Below, one piece after another: positions 16,656-26,419 of a stretch of DNA of 64,000 nucleotides (positions are counted from its first letter, which is position 1; every line of letters begins with the position of its first letter). The stretch is from Pseudomonas sp. JM0905a. GTDB taxonomy: Bacteria > Pseudomonadota > Gammaproteobacteria > Pseudomonadales > Pseudomonadaceae. The DNA lies in NCBI RefSeq assembly GCF_014700075.1, contig NZ_JACXBU010000001.1:849785-913784 (forward strand), in the 5' to 3' direction. Below the pieces are notes generated by a model. The model saw only the letters and a program-made list of their open reading frames with translations, did not search any database and was not told the DNA's origin. A program made the translations under genes and the position numbers.

Positions 16656-17789
16656 ATGGGTATTGAAGTGAGCCAAGTCCTGATCGAAAGCGTCGAGGCG
16701 ATCATCGTCGACCTGCCGACCATCCGCCCGCACAAGCTGGCCATGCACACCATGCAGAACCAGACGCTGGTGGTGATTCGCCTGCGTTGCTCCGATGGCA
16801 TCGAAGGCCTCGGCGAGTCCACCACCATCGGTGGCCTGGCCTACGGCAACGAGAGTCCGGAAAGCATCAAGCAGAACATCGACAGCCACCTTGCTCCGCT
16901 GCTGATCGGCCAGGACGCCAACAACATCAACGCCGCCATGCTGCGCCTGGACAAGGCCGCCAAGGGCAACACCTTTGCCAAGTCCGGCTTGGAAAGCGCG
17001 CTGCTGGATGCCCAGGGCAAGCGCCTCGGCCTGCCGGTGAGCGAGCTGCTCGGCGGCCGCGTGCGTGACGGCCTGGAAGTGGCCTGGACCCTGGCCAGCG
17101 GCGATACCGGCAAGGACATCGCCGAAGCCGAGCACATGCTGGAAATCCGCCGCCACCGCATCTTCAAGCTGAAGATCGGCGCGGGCGAGGTGAACCGCGA
17201 CCTCAAACACGTGATTGCCATCAAGCAAGCGCTGGGCGACAACGCCAGCGTGCGGGTCGATGTGAACCAGGCCTGGGACGAGTCCGTCGCCCTGCGTGCC
17301 TGCCGCATCCTCGGCGATAACGGCATCGACCTGATCGAGCAACCGATCTCGCGCATCAACCGTTCCGGCCAGGTGCGCCTGAACCAGCGCAGCCCGGCGC
17401 CGATCATGGCCGACGAATCCATCGAAAGCGTCGAAGACGCCTTCAGTCTGGCCGCCGACGGCGCCGCCAGCATCTTCGCCCTGAAGATTGCCAAGAACGG
17501 TGGCCCGCGTGCCGTGCTGCGTACCGCGCAGATCGCCGAAGCGGCCGGTATCGCCCTGTACGGCGGCACCATGCTCGAAGGCTCCATCGGTACCCTGGCG
17601 TCGGCCCATGCCTTCGTCACCCTGAAGCAACTGACCTGGCACACCGAGCTGTTCGGGCCGCTGCTGCTGACCGAGGAAATCGTCAGCGAAGCGCCGGTCT
17701 ACCGCGACTTCCAGCTGCACGTGCCGCGTACCCCGGGCCTTGGCCTGGCCCTGGACGAAGAGCGCCTGGCGTTCTTCCGCCGCAAGTAA
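16656..17789 (+). CDS. catB: Muconate cycloisomerase CatB
   Basis: A 377-aa enolase-superfamily enzyme converting cis,cis-muconate to muconolactone. Visible marks: TIRPHKLAMHTMQNQTLVV, catalytic lysine motif FKLKIG, metal ligands in RVDVNQAWDE, LIEQP and ADESIES, and YGGTMLEGSIGT. Start ATG 16656 is chosen because the next gene regions start similarly in the family; ribosome site is weak (ACGAACCTG). Followed 15 bp later by catC. Confidence 0.95.
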   Translation: MGIEVSQVLIESVEAIIVDLPTIRPHKLAMHTMQNQTLVVIRLRCSDGIEGLGESTTIGGLAYGNESPESIKQNIDSHLAPLLIGQDANNINAAMLRLDKAAKGNTFAKSGLESALLDAQGKRLGLPVSELLGGRVRDGLEVAWTLASGDTGKDIAEAEHMLEIRRHRIFKLKIGAGEVNRDLKHVIAIKQALGDNASVRVDVNQAWDESVALRACRILGDNGIDLIEQPISRINRSGQVRLNQRSPAPIMADESIESVEDAFSLAADGAASIFALKIAKNGGPRAVLRTAQIAEAAGIALYGGTMLEGSIGTLASAHAFVTLKQLTWHTELFGPLLLTEEIVSEAPVYRDFQLHVPRTPGLGLALDEERLAFFRRK

Positions 17790-17804
17790 ACAGGAGACCT
17801 TTCC

Positions 17805-18095
17805 ATGCTGTTCCACGTGAAGATGACCGTGAAACTCCCGGTCGACATGGACCCGGCCAAGGCTGCCAAGCTTAAGGCCGACGAGAAAGAACTGGCCCAG
17901 CGCCTGCAGCGCGAAGGCAAGTGGCGTCACCTGTGGCGCATCGCCGGCCACTACGCCAACTACAGCGTCTTCGACCTCGCCAGTGTCGAAGAACTGCACG
18001 ACACCCTGATGCAGCTGCCGCTCTTCCCCTACATGGAGATCGAGGTGGACGGTCTCTGCCGCCACCCGTCATCGATTCACGAAGACGATCGCTGA
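17805..18095 (+). CDS. catC: Muconolactone delta-isomerase CatC
   Basis: A 96-aa enzyme, the usual length, that converts muconolactone to beta-ketoadipate enol-lactone. Family sequence: MLFHVKMTVKLPVDMD start, LQREGKWRHLWRIAGHYANY, LFPYMEIEVDGLCRHPSSI. Start ATG 17805 follows CAGGAGACC. Sits between catB and catA. Confidence 0.96.
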   Translation: MLFHVKMTVKLPVDMDPAKAAKLKADEKELAQRLQREGKWRHLWRIAGHYANYSVFDLASVEELHDTLMQLPLFPYMEIEVDGLCRHPSSIHEDDR

Positions 18096-18134
18096 TCGAT
18101 TCGCGCCCGATAACAACAAGATGAGGAAATAGCC

Positions 18135-19061
18135 ATGACTATCAAACTGTCCAACACCGAAAGCGTTCAGAAGTTCTTCCAGGAAGTCAGTGGTTTCAAC
18201 AACGACCAGGGCAGCCAGCGCATGAAGAAGCTGGTCAATCGCATCCTGCTCGACACCATCAAGATCATCGAAGACCTGGAAGTCACCACCGAAGAATTCT
18301 GGAAAGCGGTGGACTACCTCAATCGCATGGGTGCCCGTGGCGAAGCCGGCTTGCTGGTTGCCGGCCTTGGCCTGGAGCACTACCTCGATCTGCTGCTGGA
18401 TGCCCAGGACGAGCAGGCCGGCCTGACCGGCGGCACTCCGCGCACCATCGAAGGCCCGCTGTACGTGGCCGGCGCGCCGATGTCCGAAGGCGAAACCCGC
18501 ATGGATGACGGCACCGACGCAGGCACCGTGATGTTCCTGCAGGGCCAGGTGAAGGACGCCGAAGGCAAGCCGATCGCCGGCGCCATCGTCGACCTGTGGC
18601 ATGCCAACACCAAGGGCACCTACTCCTACTTCGACACCACCCAGTCGGACTACAACCTGCGCCGCCGCATCGTCACCGACGCTGAAGGCCGCTACCGCGC
18701 CCGCAGCATCGTGCCGTCCGGCTACGGCTGCCCGCCGGATGGCACCACCCAGGAAGTGCTGAACCACCTGGGCCGCCACGGCAACCGTCCTGCGCACATT
18801 CACTTCTTCATCTCCGCACCGGGCTACCGTCACCTGACCACCCAGATCAACCTGTCGGGCGACGAATACCTGTGGGACGACTTCGCCTACGCCACCCGTG
18901 ATGGCCTGGTGGGCGAGATCCGCTTCACTGAAGACGCCGCCGCTGCCGCCGCCCGTGGCGCCGTGGACCGCTTCGCCGAAATCGACTTCGACTTCCAGCT
19001 GCAAAAGGCCCCGAGCCCGGAGCAGGAATCCATCCGCGACCGCGTTCGCGCCGAAGCCTGA
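18135..19061 (+). CDS. catA: Catechol 1,2-dioxygenase CatA
   Basis: A 308-aa intradiol dioxygenase cleaving catechol to cis,cis-muconate. Non-haem Fe(III) ligands are visible: Y163 (GTYSYFD), Y197 (PSGYGCP), H221 and H223 (PAHIHFF). The N-terminal helical dimerisation domain is present (FFQEVSGFNNDQGSQRMKKL). Start ATG 18135 follows GATGAGGAAATAGCC. Third gene of catBCA; a strong terminator follows. Its substrate is the common product of the iac and ant routes here. Confidence 0.96.
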   Translation: MTIKLSNTESVQKFFQEVSGFNNDQGSQRMKKLVNRILLDTIKIIEDLEVTTEEFWKAVDYLNRMGARGEAGLLVAGLGLEHYLDLLLDAQDEQAGLTGGTPRTIEGPLYVAGAPMSEGETRMDDGTDAGTVMFLQGQVKDAEGKPIAGAIVDLWHANTKGTYSYFDTTQSDYNLRRRIVTDAEGRYRARSIVPSGYGCPPDGTTQEVLNHLGRHGNRPAHIHFFISAPGYRHLTTQINLSGDEYLWDDFAYATRDGLVGEIRFTEDAAAAAARGAVDRFAEIDFDFQLQKAPSPEQESIRDRVRAEA

Positions 19062-19102
19062 GTTGTGATTGTGGCGGGGGAGGCTGGTTCTCCCGCCATT
19101 TG

Positions 19103-19127
19103 AGCCGGCCGTTTGGCCGGCTTTTTT
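19103..19127 (+). terminator. catBCA terminator
   Basis: AGCCGGCC (19103-19110), loop GTTT, GGCCGGCT (19115-19122), then TTTTT. Confidence 0.92.
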
Positions 19128-19187
19128 ATGGGCGGCGGGTTGGTACGGACTTTCGGGATGTTGCCGAACTCTGCGTCCCTCACCCCC

Positions 19188-19290
19188 GGCCCCTCTCCCA
19201 GAGGTAGAGGGGTGACTCGCGCTGGGCACTCCCTACCAATCCTGCACGGCCAGCCCCCTCTCCCTTTGGGAGAGGGTTGGGGTGAGGGTG
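19188..19290. repeat. Inverted intergenic repeat (CCCTCACCCC/GGGGTGAGGG type)
   Basis: CCCTCACCCCCGGCCCCTCT near 19188 faces GAGGGTTGGGGTGAGGG ending near 19290; inner hairpins include CCTCTCCC/GGGAGAGG. Typical multi-copy Pseudomonas intergenic repeat. The rest of the 380-bp gap between catA and the next gene shows no gene. Confidence 0.65.
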
Positions 19291-19441
19291 GTTGACCCCG
19301 CGCTCGGCCTTTTGCCATGAACGCGCCCGAACAAGGTTGCTGTCCTTACCCCCCAACTCCCCGGATAACCATCCCCGACTATCCGGATTTCGCCCTACCT
19401 CGGGATGCCGCCTAATCGACGGACAACCCTCGGAGGTGCCC

Positions 19442-20305
19442 ATGACCCGCCCCAGCGATCCGGCCGAACTGGCCGCCTACTACGACGTGCAGTACAACGC
19501 CCGCGCCAGCGTCGAGGACTTCGACCAGTACCCGCGCCAGTACCGCGCGCTGAGCGACGACGCCCACGCCGCGCTGCGCTGCTTCAAGGATGTGCCTTAC
19601 GGTCCGGGCGCCACTGAGCGGCTGGATATCTTTCCCGCCAGCAAGCTGGATGCACCGGTGCTGCTGTTCATCCACGGCGGCTATTGGCGCGCGCTGTCCA
19701 AGGCCGATTCGGCTTTCATGGCGCCGGCGCTGACGGCTGCCGGGGCGTGCGTGGTGGTGCTGGATTACGACCTGGCCCCGGCCGTGACCCTCGATCACAT
19801 CGTCGACCAGACCCGTCGTGCGCTGGCCTGGCTGCATCGCCATATCGCCGAGTTCGGCGGCGACCCGCAGCGGCTGTATGCCAGCGGCAGCTCTGCCGGC
19901 GGGCATCTGACAGGAATGCTCCTGGTCGGCGGCTGGCAGGGGCGTTATGGCGTGCCGGACAACGTGCTGTGCGGCGCACTGCCCATCAGCGGGTTGTTCG
20001 ACCTGCATCCGTTGTTGGAGACCCATATCAACGGCTGGATGGGGATGGACGAAGAGGCGGCGCGGCGCAACAGCCCGGCCTTCTACGTGCCGACGCGGGG
20101 GGCGGAACTGGTGATCAGCTACGGGGCGTTGGAGACGGCGGAATTCGCCCGCCAGTCCCATGACTTCCTCGAGGCCTGGCGCGCGAACGGGCTGCCGGGG
20201 CGCTTTGTCGAAGCTCCGAGCAGGAACCATTTCGATGTGGTGCTGGAGTTGGGCCAGCCAGGGACGCCGTTGTATCGGGCGGTGTGCGAATTGATGGGGC
20301 TGTAG
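19442..20305 (+). CDS. Arylformamidase-like alpha/beta hydrolase
   Basis: A 287-aa alpha/beta hydrolase. HGGYW (78-82) is the oxyanion-hole motif of eukaryote-type kynurenine formamidases; the nucleophile elbow is GSSAG with S151, and the likely catalytic His is in SRNHFDVV near 263. No signal peptide. Start ATG 19442 follows CGGAGGTGCCC. It could hydrolyse N-formylkynurenine or a formylated aromatic amine; such a role would feed kynurenine and anthranilate to the nearby ant genes. A general aryl esterase is the alternative. Confidence 0.72.
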   Translation: MTRPSDPAELAAYYDVQYNARASVEDFDQYPRQYRALSDDAHAALRCFKDVPYGPGATERLDIFPASKLDAPVLLFIHGGYWRALSKADSAFMAPALTAAGACVVVLDYDLAPAVTLDHIVDQTRRALAWLHRHIAEFGGDPQRLYASGSSAGGHLTGMLLVGGWQGRYGVPDNVLCGALPISGLFDLHPLLETHINGWMGMDEEAARRNSPAFYVPTRGAELVISYGALETAEFARQSHDFLEAWRANGLPGRFVEAPSRNHFDVVLELGQPGTPLYRAVCELMGL

Positions 20306-20314
20306 CAGACCGTT

Positions 20315-20413
20315 TGTGGGGGCGATTTCAATCGCTAAGGGGCACGCAGTGCCCCCAGGAGAGGCTCAGAGAGCAGACCTGCGGCCTGCTTCGTGATTGA
20401 AATCGCCCCCACA
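20315..20413. repeat. 98/99-bp palindromic element, ATTTCAATCGC subfamily
   Basis: TGTGGGGGCGATTTCAATCG at the left faces CGATTGAAATCGCCCCCACA-like sequence at the right. Same length class as the 98-bp elements elsewhere but with a different internal core (GGGGCACGCAGTGCCCCC hairpin). Lies between two convergent genes, where it may act as a bidirectional terminator-like hairpin. Confidence 0.75.
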
Positions 20414-20437
20414 GGTGGAGCAGGCCGTGCCGAGGTT

Positions 20438-21691
20438 TTAGAACAGCGCCAGCGTGTAGTTGAAGATCAGGCGGTTCTCGTCGATGTCGGTGCGGTAGTC
20501 GGAGCGCGCGGTGACGTTTCGGATGCGCACGCCCAGGCCCTTGAGGGCGCCGCTCTGGATCACGTAGCCGATGTCCAGGTCGCGCTCCCAGTCCTCGCCT
20601 TCGAAGCCCTTACCCGTGTCGACGTTGTCGCCCTTGATGTAGCGCAGGGTGGTGGTCAGGCCGGGGATGCCGAGGGCGGCGAAATCGTAGTCGTGGCGCA
20701 CCTGCCAGGAGCGCTCATCCGCCGAGGCGAACTCGTAGGTCGGGACCTCGTTGCCCAGCGGGGTGATGTTGGCGAACACCTTGGGGAAGCCCTGGTCGCC
20801 GAACATGCCCTGGTAGCCGACGAAGAGGGTGTGGCCGCCACGCTTGGCCGAGAACAGCGAGTAGAAGGCCTGGTTGTCGACTTCGCCGATCAGCCTCTTG
20901 CCGTCTTCGCTGGAGTCGTAGAAGCCGGCATTGACGCCCAATACCCAGTCGCCCACAGGTTCGGCGTGCTTGAGGCTGATCAGGCGCTGGTCGTAGATGT
21001 CTTCCAGTTGCGCATACCAGGCGCCCACAGTGGTGCGGTTGCTGTTGAAGGCGTAATCCGCGCCCGCGTAGTTGAATGCATCGCTGGAGGCCTGGCGTTG
21101 TGGCTGGTAGCCGATCTGGGCCTGAATCTTGTCGTCGCCCGCTTCGTTGCGCAGGCTGGTGCCGGTCAGGTGGCCGCCCTGTAGGGTGAGGCCGGCGATC
21201 TCGCTGGAGGTGACGCTGGCGCCCTGGTAGCTGGGCGGCAGCAGGCGGATGTCGCTGAACGTCAGCACCGGCAGGTTAGGCTGCAACTCACCCACTTTCA
21301 GCTCGGTTTTCGACACGCGCATCTTCCCGGCCACGCCCAGGCGGCTGTAGTCGTCAGCGGCCTCGCCATCCTCCTGCACCGGCAGCAGGCCGGTGTTCAC
21401 CCGGTCGGGGCTGCTGTCGAGCTTGATGCCGAGGGTGCCGATGGCATCGATACCGAAGCCCACGGTTCCCGACGTGTAGCCGGACTTGAAGTTGAGGATG
21501 AAGCCCTGGGCCCATTCCTCGGCCTTGGACTGTTTGTTCGGTCCGACGATGTCGGAGAAATCGCGGCTGAAGTAGTAGTTGCGCAGCTGCAGGGTGGCGG
21601 TGGCGTCCTCGATGAAGCCGGATTCCGCGGCCAGCGCGCTGAGGGGGAGGGTGCTCAAAAGGAGGGGTAACGCACGGGACTTATCGATCAT
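20438..21691 (-). CDS. OprD-family outer-membrane porin
   Basis: A 417-aa outer-membrane channel. Signal peptide [24 protein letters not shown], then the family start [54 protein letters not shown], and the final strand [12 protein letters not shown] with C-terminal Phe. Last gene downstream of the second ABC transporter on the same strand, 133 bp after its livF, with two hairpins in between. Probably moves the transporter's aromatic substrate across the outer membrane. Confidence 0.9.
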   Translation of the reverse strand: MIDKSRALPLLLSTLPLSALAAESGFIEDATATLQLRNYYFSRDFSDIVGPNKQSKAEEWAQGFILNFKSGYTSGTVGFGIDAIGTLGIKLDSSPDRVNTGLLPVQEDGEAADDYSRLGVAGKMRVSKTELKVGELQPNLPVLTFSDIRLLPPSYQGASVTSSEIAGLTLQGGHLTGTSLRNEAGDDKIQAQIGYQPQRQASSDAFNYAGADYAFNSNRTTVGAWYAQLEDIYDQRLISLKHAEPVGDWVLGVNAGFYDSSEDGKRLIGEVDNQAFYSLFSAKRGGHTLFVGYQGMFGDQGFPKVFANITPLGNEVPTYEFASADERSWQVRHDYDFAALGIPGLTTTLRYIKGDNVDTGKGFEGEDWERDLDIGYVIQSGALKGLGVRIRNVTARSDYRTDIDENRLIFNYTLALF

Positions 21692-21733
21692 CGCAAGGCT
21701 CTTCTTCTTCTGGTTTTTGGGCGCAACCGTCCG

Positions 21734-21804
21734 CCGCCGGCTTTTTGCGAAGCCGGCGGGAGGCGGGTTGCGTCGGGGTTGCCGGTCCGTCGTGACGACG
21801 GACC
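21734..21804 (-). repeat. Two hairpins between livF and porin gene
   Basis: CCGCCGGCTT (21734-21743) faces AAGCCGGCGG (21750-21759) over a 6-nt loop. GGTCCGTCGT (21784-21793) faces ACGACGGACC (21795-21804). Neither has a U-run on the minus strand, so these look like processing or attenuation hairpins more than full terminators. Confidence 0.6.
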
Positions 21805-21824
21805 GTGCGGATCGGGGCGGTGCT

Positions 21825-22514
21825 CTAGACGCCCAGGTATCGGTGCGAAAGCTCGGGTGCAGCCGCCAGCTCCGCTGGCGTGCCCTGCCAGACCTGGCGG
21901 CCCTTCTCGATGATGTGATGGCGGTCCACCACCCGCGCCATCTCCTTGAGGTTCTTGTCGATCACCAGGATGGTCTCGCCCTCGGCCTTGAGGGTGGCCA
22001 GGCAGTTCCAGATGGTCTCGCGGATCACCGGGGCCAGGCCTTCGGTGGCTTCGTCGAGGATCAGCAACTGCGGGTTGGTCATCAGCGCGCGGCCCACCAC
22101 CAGCATCTGCTGCTCGCCGCCGGAGAGGGTCTTCGACAGTTGCTCCTGGCGTTCCTCCAGGCGCGGGAACAGCGCGTAGATGCGCTTGAGGTCCCACTTG
22201 CCGCCCTTGCTGGCGGTGGCCAGCAGGTTCTCTTTCACGCTCAGGGTGCCGAAGGCGCGGCGGCCTTCCGGCACCAGGCCGAGGCCGGCCTGGGCGATGC
22301 GGTAGGGCGTGGCGCCTAGCATCTCCCTGCCGTGGATGCGGATGTTCCCGGCGCTCGGCTTGAGCAGGCCCATGATGGATTTCACCGTGGTGGTCTTGCC
22401 CATGCCATTGCGGCCGATCAGCGATACCACTTCGCCCTGTTCGATCTTCAGGTGCATCTCGAACAGCACCTGGCTCAGGCCGTAGCCGGCCTGCAATCCA
22501 CTGACTTCAAGCAT
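21825..22514 (-). CDS. livF: ABC transporter ATP-binding protein, LivF-like (second system)
   Basis: A 229-aa ATPase. Walker [10 protein letters not shown], signature [15 protein letters not shown], Walker [14 protein letters not shown]. Start ATG 22514 overlaps the upstream livG by 8 nt. Part of the five-gene minus-strand operon binding protein-livH-livM-livG-livF that ends near the porin gene. Sequence differs from the LivF at the left edge of the window. Confidence 0.9.
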   Translation of the reverse strand: MLEVSGLQAGYGLSQVLFEMHLKIEQGEVVSLIGRNGMGKTTTVKSIMGLLKPSAGNIRIHGREMLGATPYRIAQAGLGLVPEGRRAFGTLSVKENLLATASKGGKWDLKRIYALFPRLEERQEQLSKTLSGGEQQMLVVGRALMTNPQLLILDEATEGLAPVIRETIWNCLATLKAEGETILVIDKNLKEMARVVDRHHIIEKGRQVWQGTPAELAAAPELSHRYLGV

Positions 22515-23256
22515 GTTCTTCCCCCAGGTAGGCGGCGCGGACCTGCGCGTTGCTGCGGACTTCTTCGACGGAGCCGGTGAGGATGGTCTGGCCGTAGACC
22601 AGCACGGTGATGCGGTCGGCCAGGGCGAACACGGCGTCCATGTCGTGCTCCACCAGCAGGATGGCGTAGCGCCCCTTGAGCGACATGAGCAGCTCGGTCA
22701 TGCGCGCGGACTCCTCCGCGCCCATCCCGGCCATGGGTTCGTCCAGCAGCAGCACCGAGGCTTCCTGGGCCAGCGCCAGGGCCAGTTCCAGCTGGCGGCG
22801 TTCGCCGTGGGACAGCTCGCTCACGCGGTCTTCGGCGCGCGGGCCGAGGCTGACCTGTTCCAGGTAGCCGCGCGCTGGGTCGAGCAGGCTGCGGTCGCGG
22901 GACAGCGGCTTCCACATGCTGAAGCTCTTGCCTTCGCGGGCGGCGATGGCCACGGCGACGTTTTCCAGCAGGCTGAAATCCGGGTACAGCTGGCTGACCT
23001 GGAAGGAGCGCGCCAGGCCCAGGCGTGGGCGTTCGTGGGCGGGCACATCGGTGATGTCCTTACCGGCGAAGAGGATCTGCCCCTTGTCCGGACGGATTTC
23101 CCCGGCGATCTGCGAGATCAGCGTCGACTTGCCCGCGCCGTTGGGGCCGATGATGGCGTGCAGCTCGCCGGCAGCCAGTTCCAGGTTGGCGCCATTGGTG
23201 GCCTTCACCGCGCCGAAGGCCTTCTCCAGGCCACGGATGGACAGTTGCGCGCTCAT
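22507..23256 (-). CDS. livG: ABC transporter ATP-binding protein, LivG-like
   Basis: A 249-aa ATPase: Walker [10 protein letters not shown], signature LSHGERRQLELALAL, Walker B LLLDEPMAGM, then VEHDMDAVFALADRI. The ATG at 23256 overlaps the livM stop by 4 nt (ATGA). A longer frame to 24018 exists but its extra part is an out-of-frame shadow of livM. Couples to LivF and the two permeases of this system. Confidence 0.9.
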   Translation of the reverse strand: MSAQLSIRGLEKAFGAVKATNGANLELAAGELHAIIGPNGAGKSTLISQIAGEIRPDKGQILFAGKDITDVPAHERPRLGLARSFQVSQLYPDFSLLENVAVAIAAREGKSFSMWKPLSRDRSLLDPARGYLEQVSLGPRAEDRVSELSHGERRQLELALALAQEASVLLLDEPMAGMGAEESARMTELLMSLKGRYAILLVEHDMDAVFALADRITVLVYGQTILTGSVEEVRSNAQVRAAYLGEEHA

Positions 23257-24272
23257 GGGTGCACCTCGCGGGTGGTGGCGACGGGGGCGGACCGGGTCGC
23301 GGACTTGCGCGGCCGGGCGCCCGCCAGCAGCAGGCCGAGGATGCCCTGGCGGCCGAACAGCACCACCAGCAGGAGCAGCGGGCCGAAGATCAGCAGCCAG
23401 TGCTCGGTCCACAGGCTCAGCAGTTGCTCCAGGCCGAGGTAGACGGCAGCGCCCAGTACCGGGCCGAGCAGGGTGCCGACGCCACCGAGGATGACCATCG
23501 CCATCAGTTCGCCGGACTTCTGCCAGGACGCCATGTCGGGGCTGACGAACAGTGCGTAGTTGGCCCAGAGCAGGCCAGCCAGCCCGGCGCCGAGGCCGGC
23601 GATGACGAAGGTGGTGAGGCGATAGCGCAAGGGTTTCAGCCCCAGGCTGACGGTGCGCCGTTCGCTCTGCTTGAGGCCGCGCAGGACGAAGCCGAAGCGC
23701 GACCCCACCAGGCGTCGGCAGAACAGCAGCCAGGCCACCAGCAGGCCGACGCAGAGGTAATAGAACTGGTTGGCGTCGTTCAGGTCGAGGCCCGGAACCG
23801 TGTTGCGCTCGTTCATCAGGATGCCGTCGTCGCCGCCGTAGAGGGACAGCGAGCCGAGGATGAAATAGAGCATCTGGCTGAAGGCCAGGGTGATCATGAT
23901 GAACTGCACGCCAGTGGTGCGCAGCGACAGGTAGCCCATCACCAGGCCGAGCAGGGCGCAGCAGAGCAGGGCCAGCGGCCAGACCACCAGCGCGCTGTTG
24001 CTGCCCTCCCAGCCCCACAGCGGCATGCCCTGGGAGGTGTGGAAGGCGATGATGCCCACCACATAGCCGCCCAGACCGAAGAAGGCGGCGTGGCCGAAGC
24101 TGACCATGGCGCCGTAGCCGATCAGCAGGTCCAGGCTGGCGGTGGCCATGCCGTAGATGGCCAGGCGGGTGAACAGGCTGACCAGGAAGGGTTCGTCTAG
24201 CAGCGCCGCCAGCAGCGGCATCAGCGTGAAGGTGGCCAGGCAGGCCAGGTCGATAATCAGTCGACGGGACAT
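23253..24272 (-). CDS. livM: ABC transporter permease, LivM-like
   Basis: A 339-aa inner-membrane permease. Conserved sequence LLIGYGAMVSFGHAAFFGLG near the N terminus and VMGYLSLRTTGVQFIMITL; C-terminal MAMVILGGVGTLLGPVLGA is the family loop. A basic cytoplasmic tail (GARPRKSATRS) closes the protein. Lies 10 bp after livH. Confidence 0.9.
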   Translation of the reverse strand: MSRRLIIDLACLATFTLMPLLAALLDEPFLVSLFTRLAIYGMATASLDLLIGYGAMVSFGHAAFFGLGGYVVGIIAFHTSQGMPLWGWEGSNSALVVWPLALLCCALLGLVMGYLSLRTTGVQFIMITLAFSQMLYFILGSLSLYGGDDGILMNERNTVPGLDLNDANQFYYLCVGLLVAWLLFCRRLVGSRFGFVLRGLKQSERRTVSLGLKPLRYRLTTFVIAGLGAGLAGLLWANYALFVSPDMASWQKSGELMAMVILGGVGTLLGPVLGAAVYLGLEQLLSLWTEHWLLIFGPLLLLVVLFGRQGILGLLLAGARPRKSATRSAPVATTREVHP

Positions 24273-24282
24273 GGAATTCTCC

Positions 24283-25194
24283 TCAGGCGCGGGCCGGCAG
24301 CAGGCCGCGCGGACGCACCAGCAGCACCAGGGCCATGACGATGTAGGCGCTGGCGGAAATCAGGCCGCCGCTCAGTGCGCCGCTGACGTCGGCGGGCAGC
24401 AACTGGTCCAGCAGCGGTGGGATGTAGGCGCGGCCGAGGCTATCGACCATGCCGATCAGCAGGGCACCGACCAGGGCACCACGTACCGAACCCACGCCGC
24501 CGACGACGATGACCACGAAGGTGGTGATCAGCACCTTCTCGCCCATGCCGATCTCCACCGAGAGCAGCGGCGCCGCCATGAAGCCAGCCAGACCGCAGAG
24601 CACGCAGCCGAAGACGAACACCAGGGTATAGAGGCGGCTGATGTTGACGCCAAGGGCACCGACCATCTCGTGGTCGTCGGCACCGGCACGGATCAGCATG
24701 CCCAGGCGGGTGTGGTTGATCAGCAGCCACATGCCGAGGGCCACCAGCAGGCCGGCGCCGATGAACAGCAGGCGGCTGACCGGGTACATCAGGCCGGGCA
24801 GCACTTCGACGAAGGCGTTGTACCAGTCCGGCGTGGGCATGGCCGGCGGGCTGCGGCCGAACAGCAGGGTGATGAGTTCGTTGGTGAAGAACACCACGGC
24901 CAGCGTTGCCAGCACCTGGTCGAGGTGATCGCGGTTGTAGAGGCGGCGGATGATCCCGGTCTCGATCACCAGGCCATAGAGCGCGGCACCGGCCAGGGCG
25001 GCCAGGCCACCGAGCCAGAAGGAGCCGCTGGCGATGGCGGTGTAGGCGGCACAGAACGCACCGACCATGTAGAAGGCGCCGTGGGCCAGGTTGATGACGC
25101 CCATGATGCCGAAGATCAGGGTCAGGCCGGAGGCGAGCAGAAACAGCAAGGCGCTGTACTGCAGGCCATTGAGAAGTTGTTCGAGCAACAGCAT
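24283..25194 (-). CDS. livH: ABC transporter permease, LivH-like
   Basis: A 303-aa inner-membrane permease starting MLLLEQLLNGLQYSALLFLL and containing GVINLAHGAFYMVGAF and VVIVVGGVGSVRGALVGALL, both family marks. 61 bp separate it from the upstream binding-protein gene. Forms the channel with LivM. Confidence 0.9.
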   Translation of the reverse strand: MLLLEQLLNGLQYSALLFLLASGLTLIFGIMGVINLAHGAFYMVGAFCAAYTAIASGSFWLGGLAALAGAALYGLVIETGIIRRLYNRDHLDQVLATLAVVFFTNELITLLFGRSPPAMPTPDWYNAFVEVLPGLMYPVSRLLFIGAGLLVALGMWLLINHTRLGMLIRAGADDHEMVGALGVNISRLYTLVFVFGCVLCGLAGFMAAPLLSVEIGMGEKVLITTFVVIVVGGVGSVRGALVGALLIGMVDSLGRAYIPPLLDQLLPADVSGALSGGLISASAYIVMALVLLVRPRGLLPARA

Positions 25195-25255
25195 GGCGAT
25201 GTCCTGCGGTGATGGCCCGCCGGGGTGGCCGGCGGGCTGGCGGTTCAGGTCGGGA

Positions 25256-26419
25256 TCAGAGCGCGCACTGGGCCGCGTAGCTGTCCATCTGGGCCTTGGC
25301 GATGGTCTTCACCGGCACTTCAGTGAGCTTGCCGTCGACGCCGGCCTGGACCTTGAGCAGGTGCCAGTCGATCACCGCGTGCTGGTTGCTGCCGAAGCGG
25401 AAGTCGCCACGCACCGAGTCGAAGCGCGCTTCGCGCAGGGCACTGCGGAAGGCTTCAGCGTTCTTGATGTCGCCATTGGTGGCCTTGAGGGCGGAGCCGA
25501 TCAGGCGCGCGGTGTCGTAGCCCTGGGCGGCGTACATGGTGGGCGCGCGGTTGTACTTCTCGGTGAACGCTTTGACGAAGGCCTGGTTGGTCGGGTTGTC
25601 GGACTGCGGGTTCCAGCCGCTGACCACGTTGACGCCCTCGGCCACGTTGCCGGTGGCGGCGAGCATGCGTTCGTCCATGGAGAACACCGGCACCACCATC
25701 GGGATGCTCTTGGCCAGGCCCGAGCTGCCGTACTGCTTGGCGAAGTTGATGCCGCCGCCGCCCGGATGGAACTGGAACACCGCGTCCGGGTTCAGCGAGC
25801 GGATGCGCGCCAGCTCCACGGAGAAGTCCAGTTGGTTGAGCTTGGTGTAGATCTCGGTGACCTCACCCTTGAAGGTGCGCTTGAACCCCGCCAGGGCATC
25901 GCGGCCGGCCTGGTAGTTGGGCGCGAGGATGACCATCTTCTTGTAGCCCAGATCGTTGGCGGCGACGCCGGCCATCTCGTGGGGCACGTCGTTCTGGTAG
26001 GAGGCGGCGAAGTAGTTGGGCTTGCACTGCGCGCCGGCGAGGTTGGAGGGCGCAGCGTTGGTGCTGATGTAGAAGCGGTCGCCCCGGGTGGCGCCGTTGA
26101 CCACGGCGGCGAGGACGTTGGAGAACATCACCCCGGTGTAGAGCGAGATACCGTCCAGGCTCATGCGGTCGATGATCTGCTTGCCCTTGGCGGGCTGCAG
26201 GCCGTCGTCCTCCACCACCAGTTCCACGGGCACGCCACCGAGCTTGCCGCCTTCCTGGTCCATGGCCAGGCGGAAGGCGTCGCGGGCGTCCTCGCCCAGG
26301 TAACCGGCGGGGGTGGAGAGGGTGGTGATGAAGCCGATGCGCACAGGGTCCTGTGCCAGGACGGGAAGGGAAGAGGCCAGCGCGGCCCCGAGCATCGCAA
26401 GGTTCAGGGTGTTTTTCAT
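25256..26419 (-). CDS. Periplasmic substrate-binding protein of second ABC importer
   Basis: A 387-aa type I periplasmic binding protein. Start ATG 26419 follows AAGGCGG and opens a signal peptide (MKNTLNLAMLGAALASSLPV, cut near LAQ-DPV). Mature start VRIGFITTLSTPAGYLGED and AQGYDTARLIGSALKATNGD are family-like. A longer frame to 26665 has no family similarity. Because it follows antCBA on the same strand, benzoate- or anthranilate-type ligands are plausible but unproven. Confidence 0.88.
   Translation of the reverse strand: MKNTLNLAMLGAALASSLPVLAQDPVRIGFITTLSTPAGYLGEDARDAFRLAMDQEGGKLGGVPVELVVEDDGLQPAKGKQIIDRMSLDGISLYTGVMFSNVLAAVVNGATRGDRFYISTNAAPSNLAGAQCKPNYFAASYQNDVPHEMAGVAANDLGYKKMVILAPNYQAGRDALAGFKRTFKGEVTEIYTKLNQLDFSVELARIRSLNPDAVFQFHPGGGGINFAKQYGSSGLAKSIPMVVPVFSMDERMLAATGNVAEGVNVVSGWNPQSDNPTNQAFVKAFTEKYNRAPTMYAAQGYDTARLIGSALKATNGDIKNAEAFRSALREARFDSVRGDFRFGSNQHAVIDWHLLKVQAGVDGKLTEVPVKTIAKAQMDSYAAQCAL

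Noticed and set aside
22507..24018. 503-aa frame suggesting a second permease-ATPase fusion
   Set aside because: Only the part after the ATG at 23256 is LivG; the upstream part is a shifted-frame reading of livM (Arg/Ala/Pro-rich).
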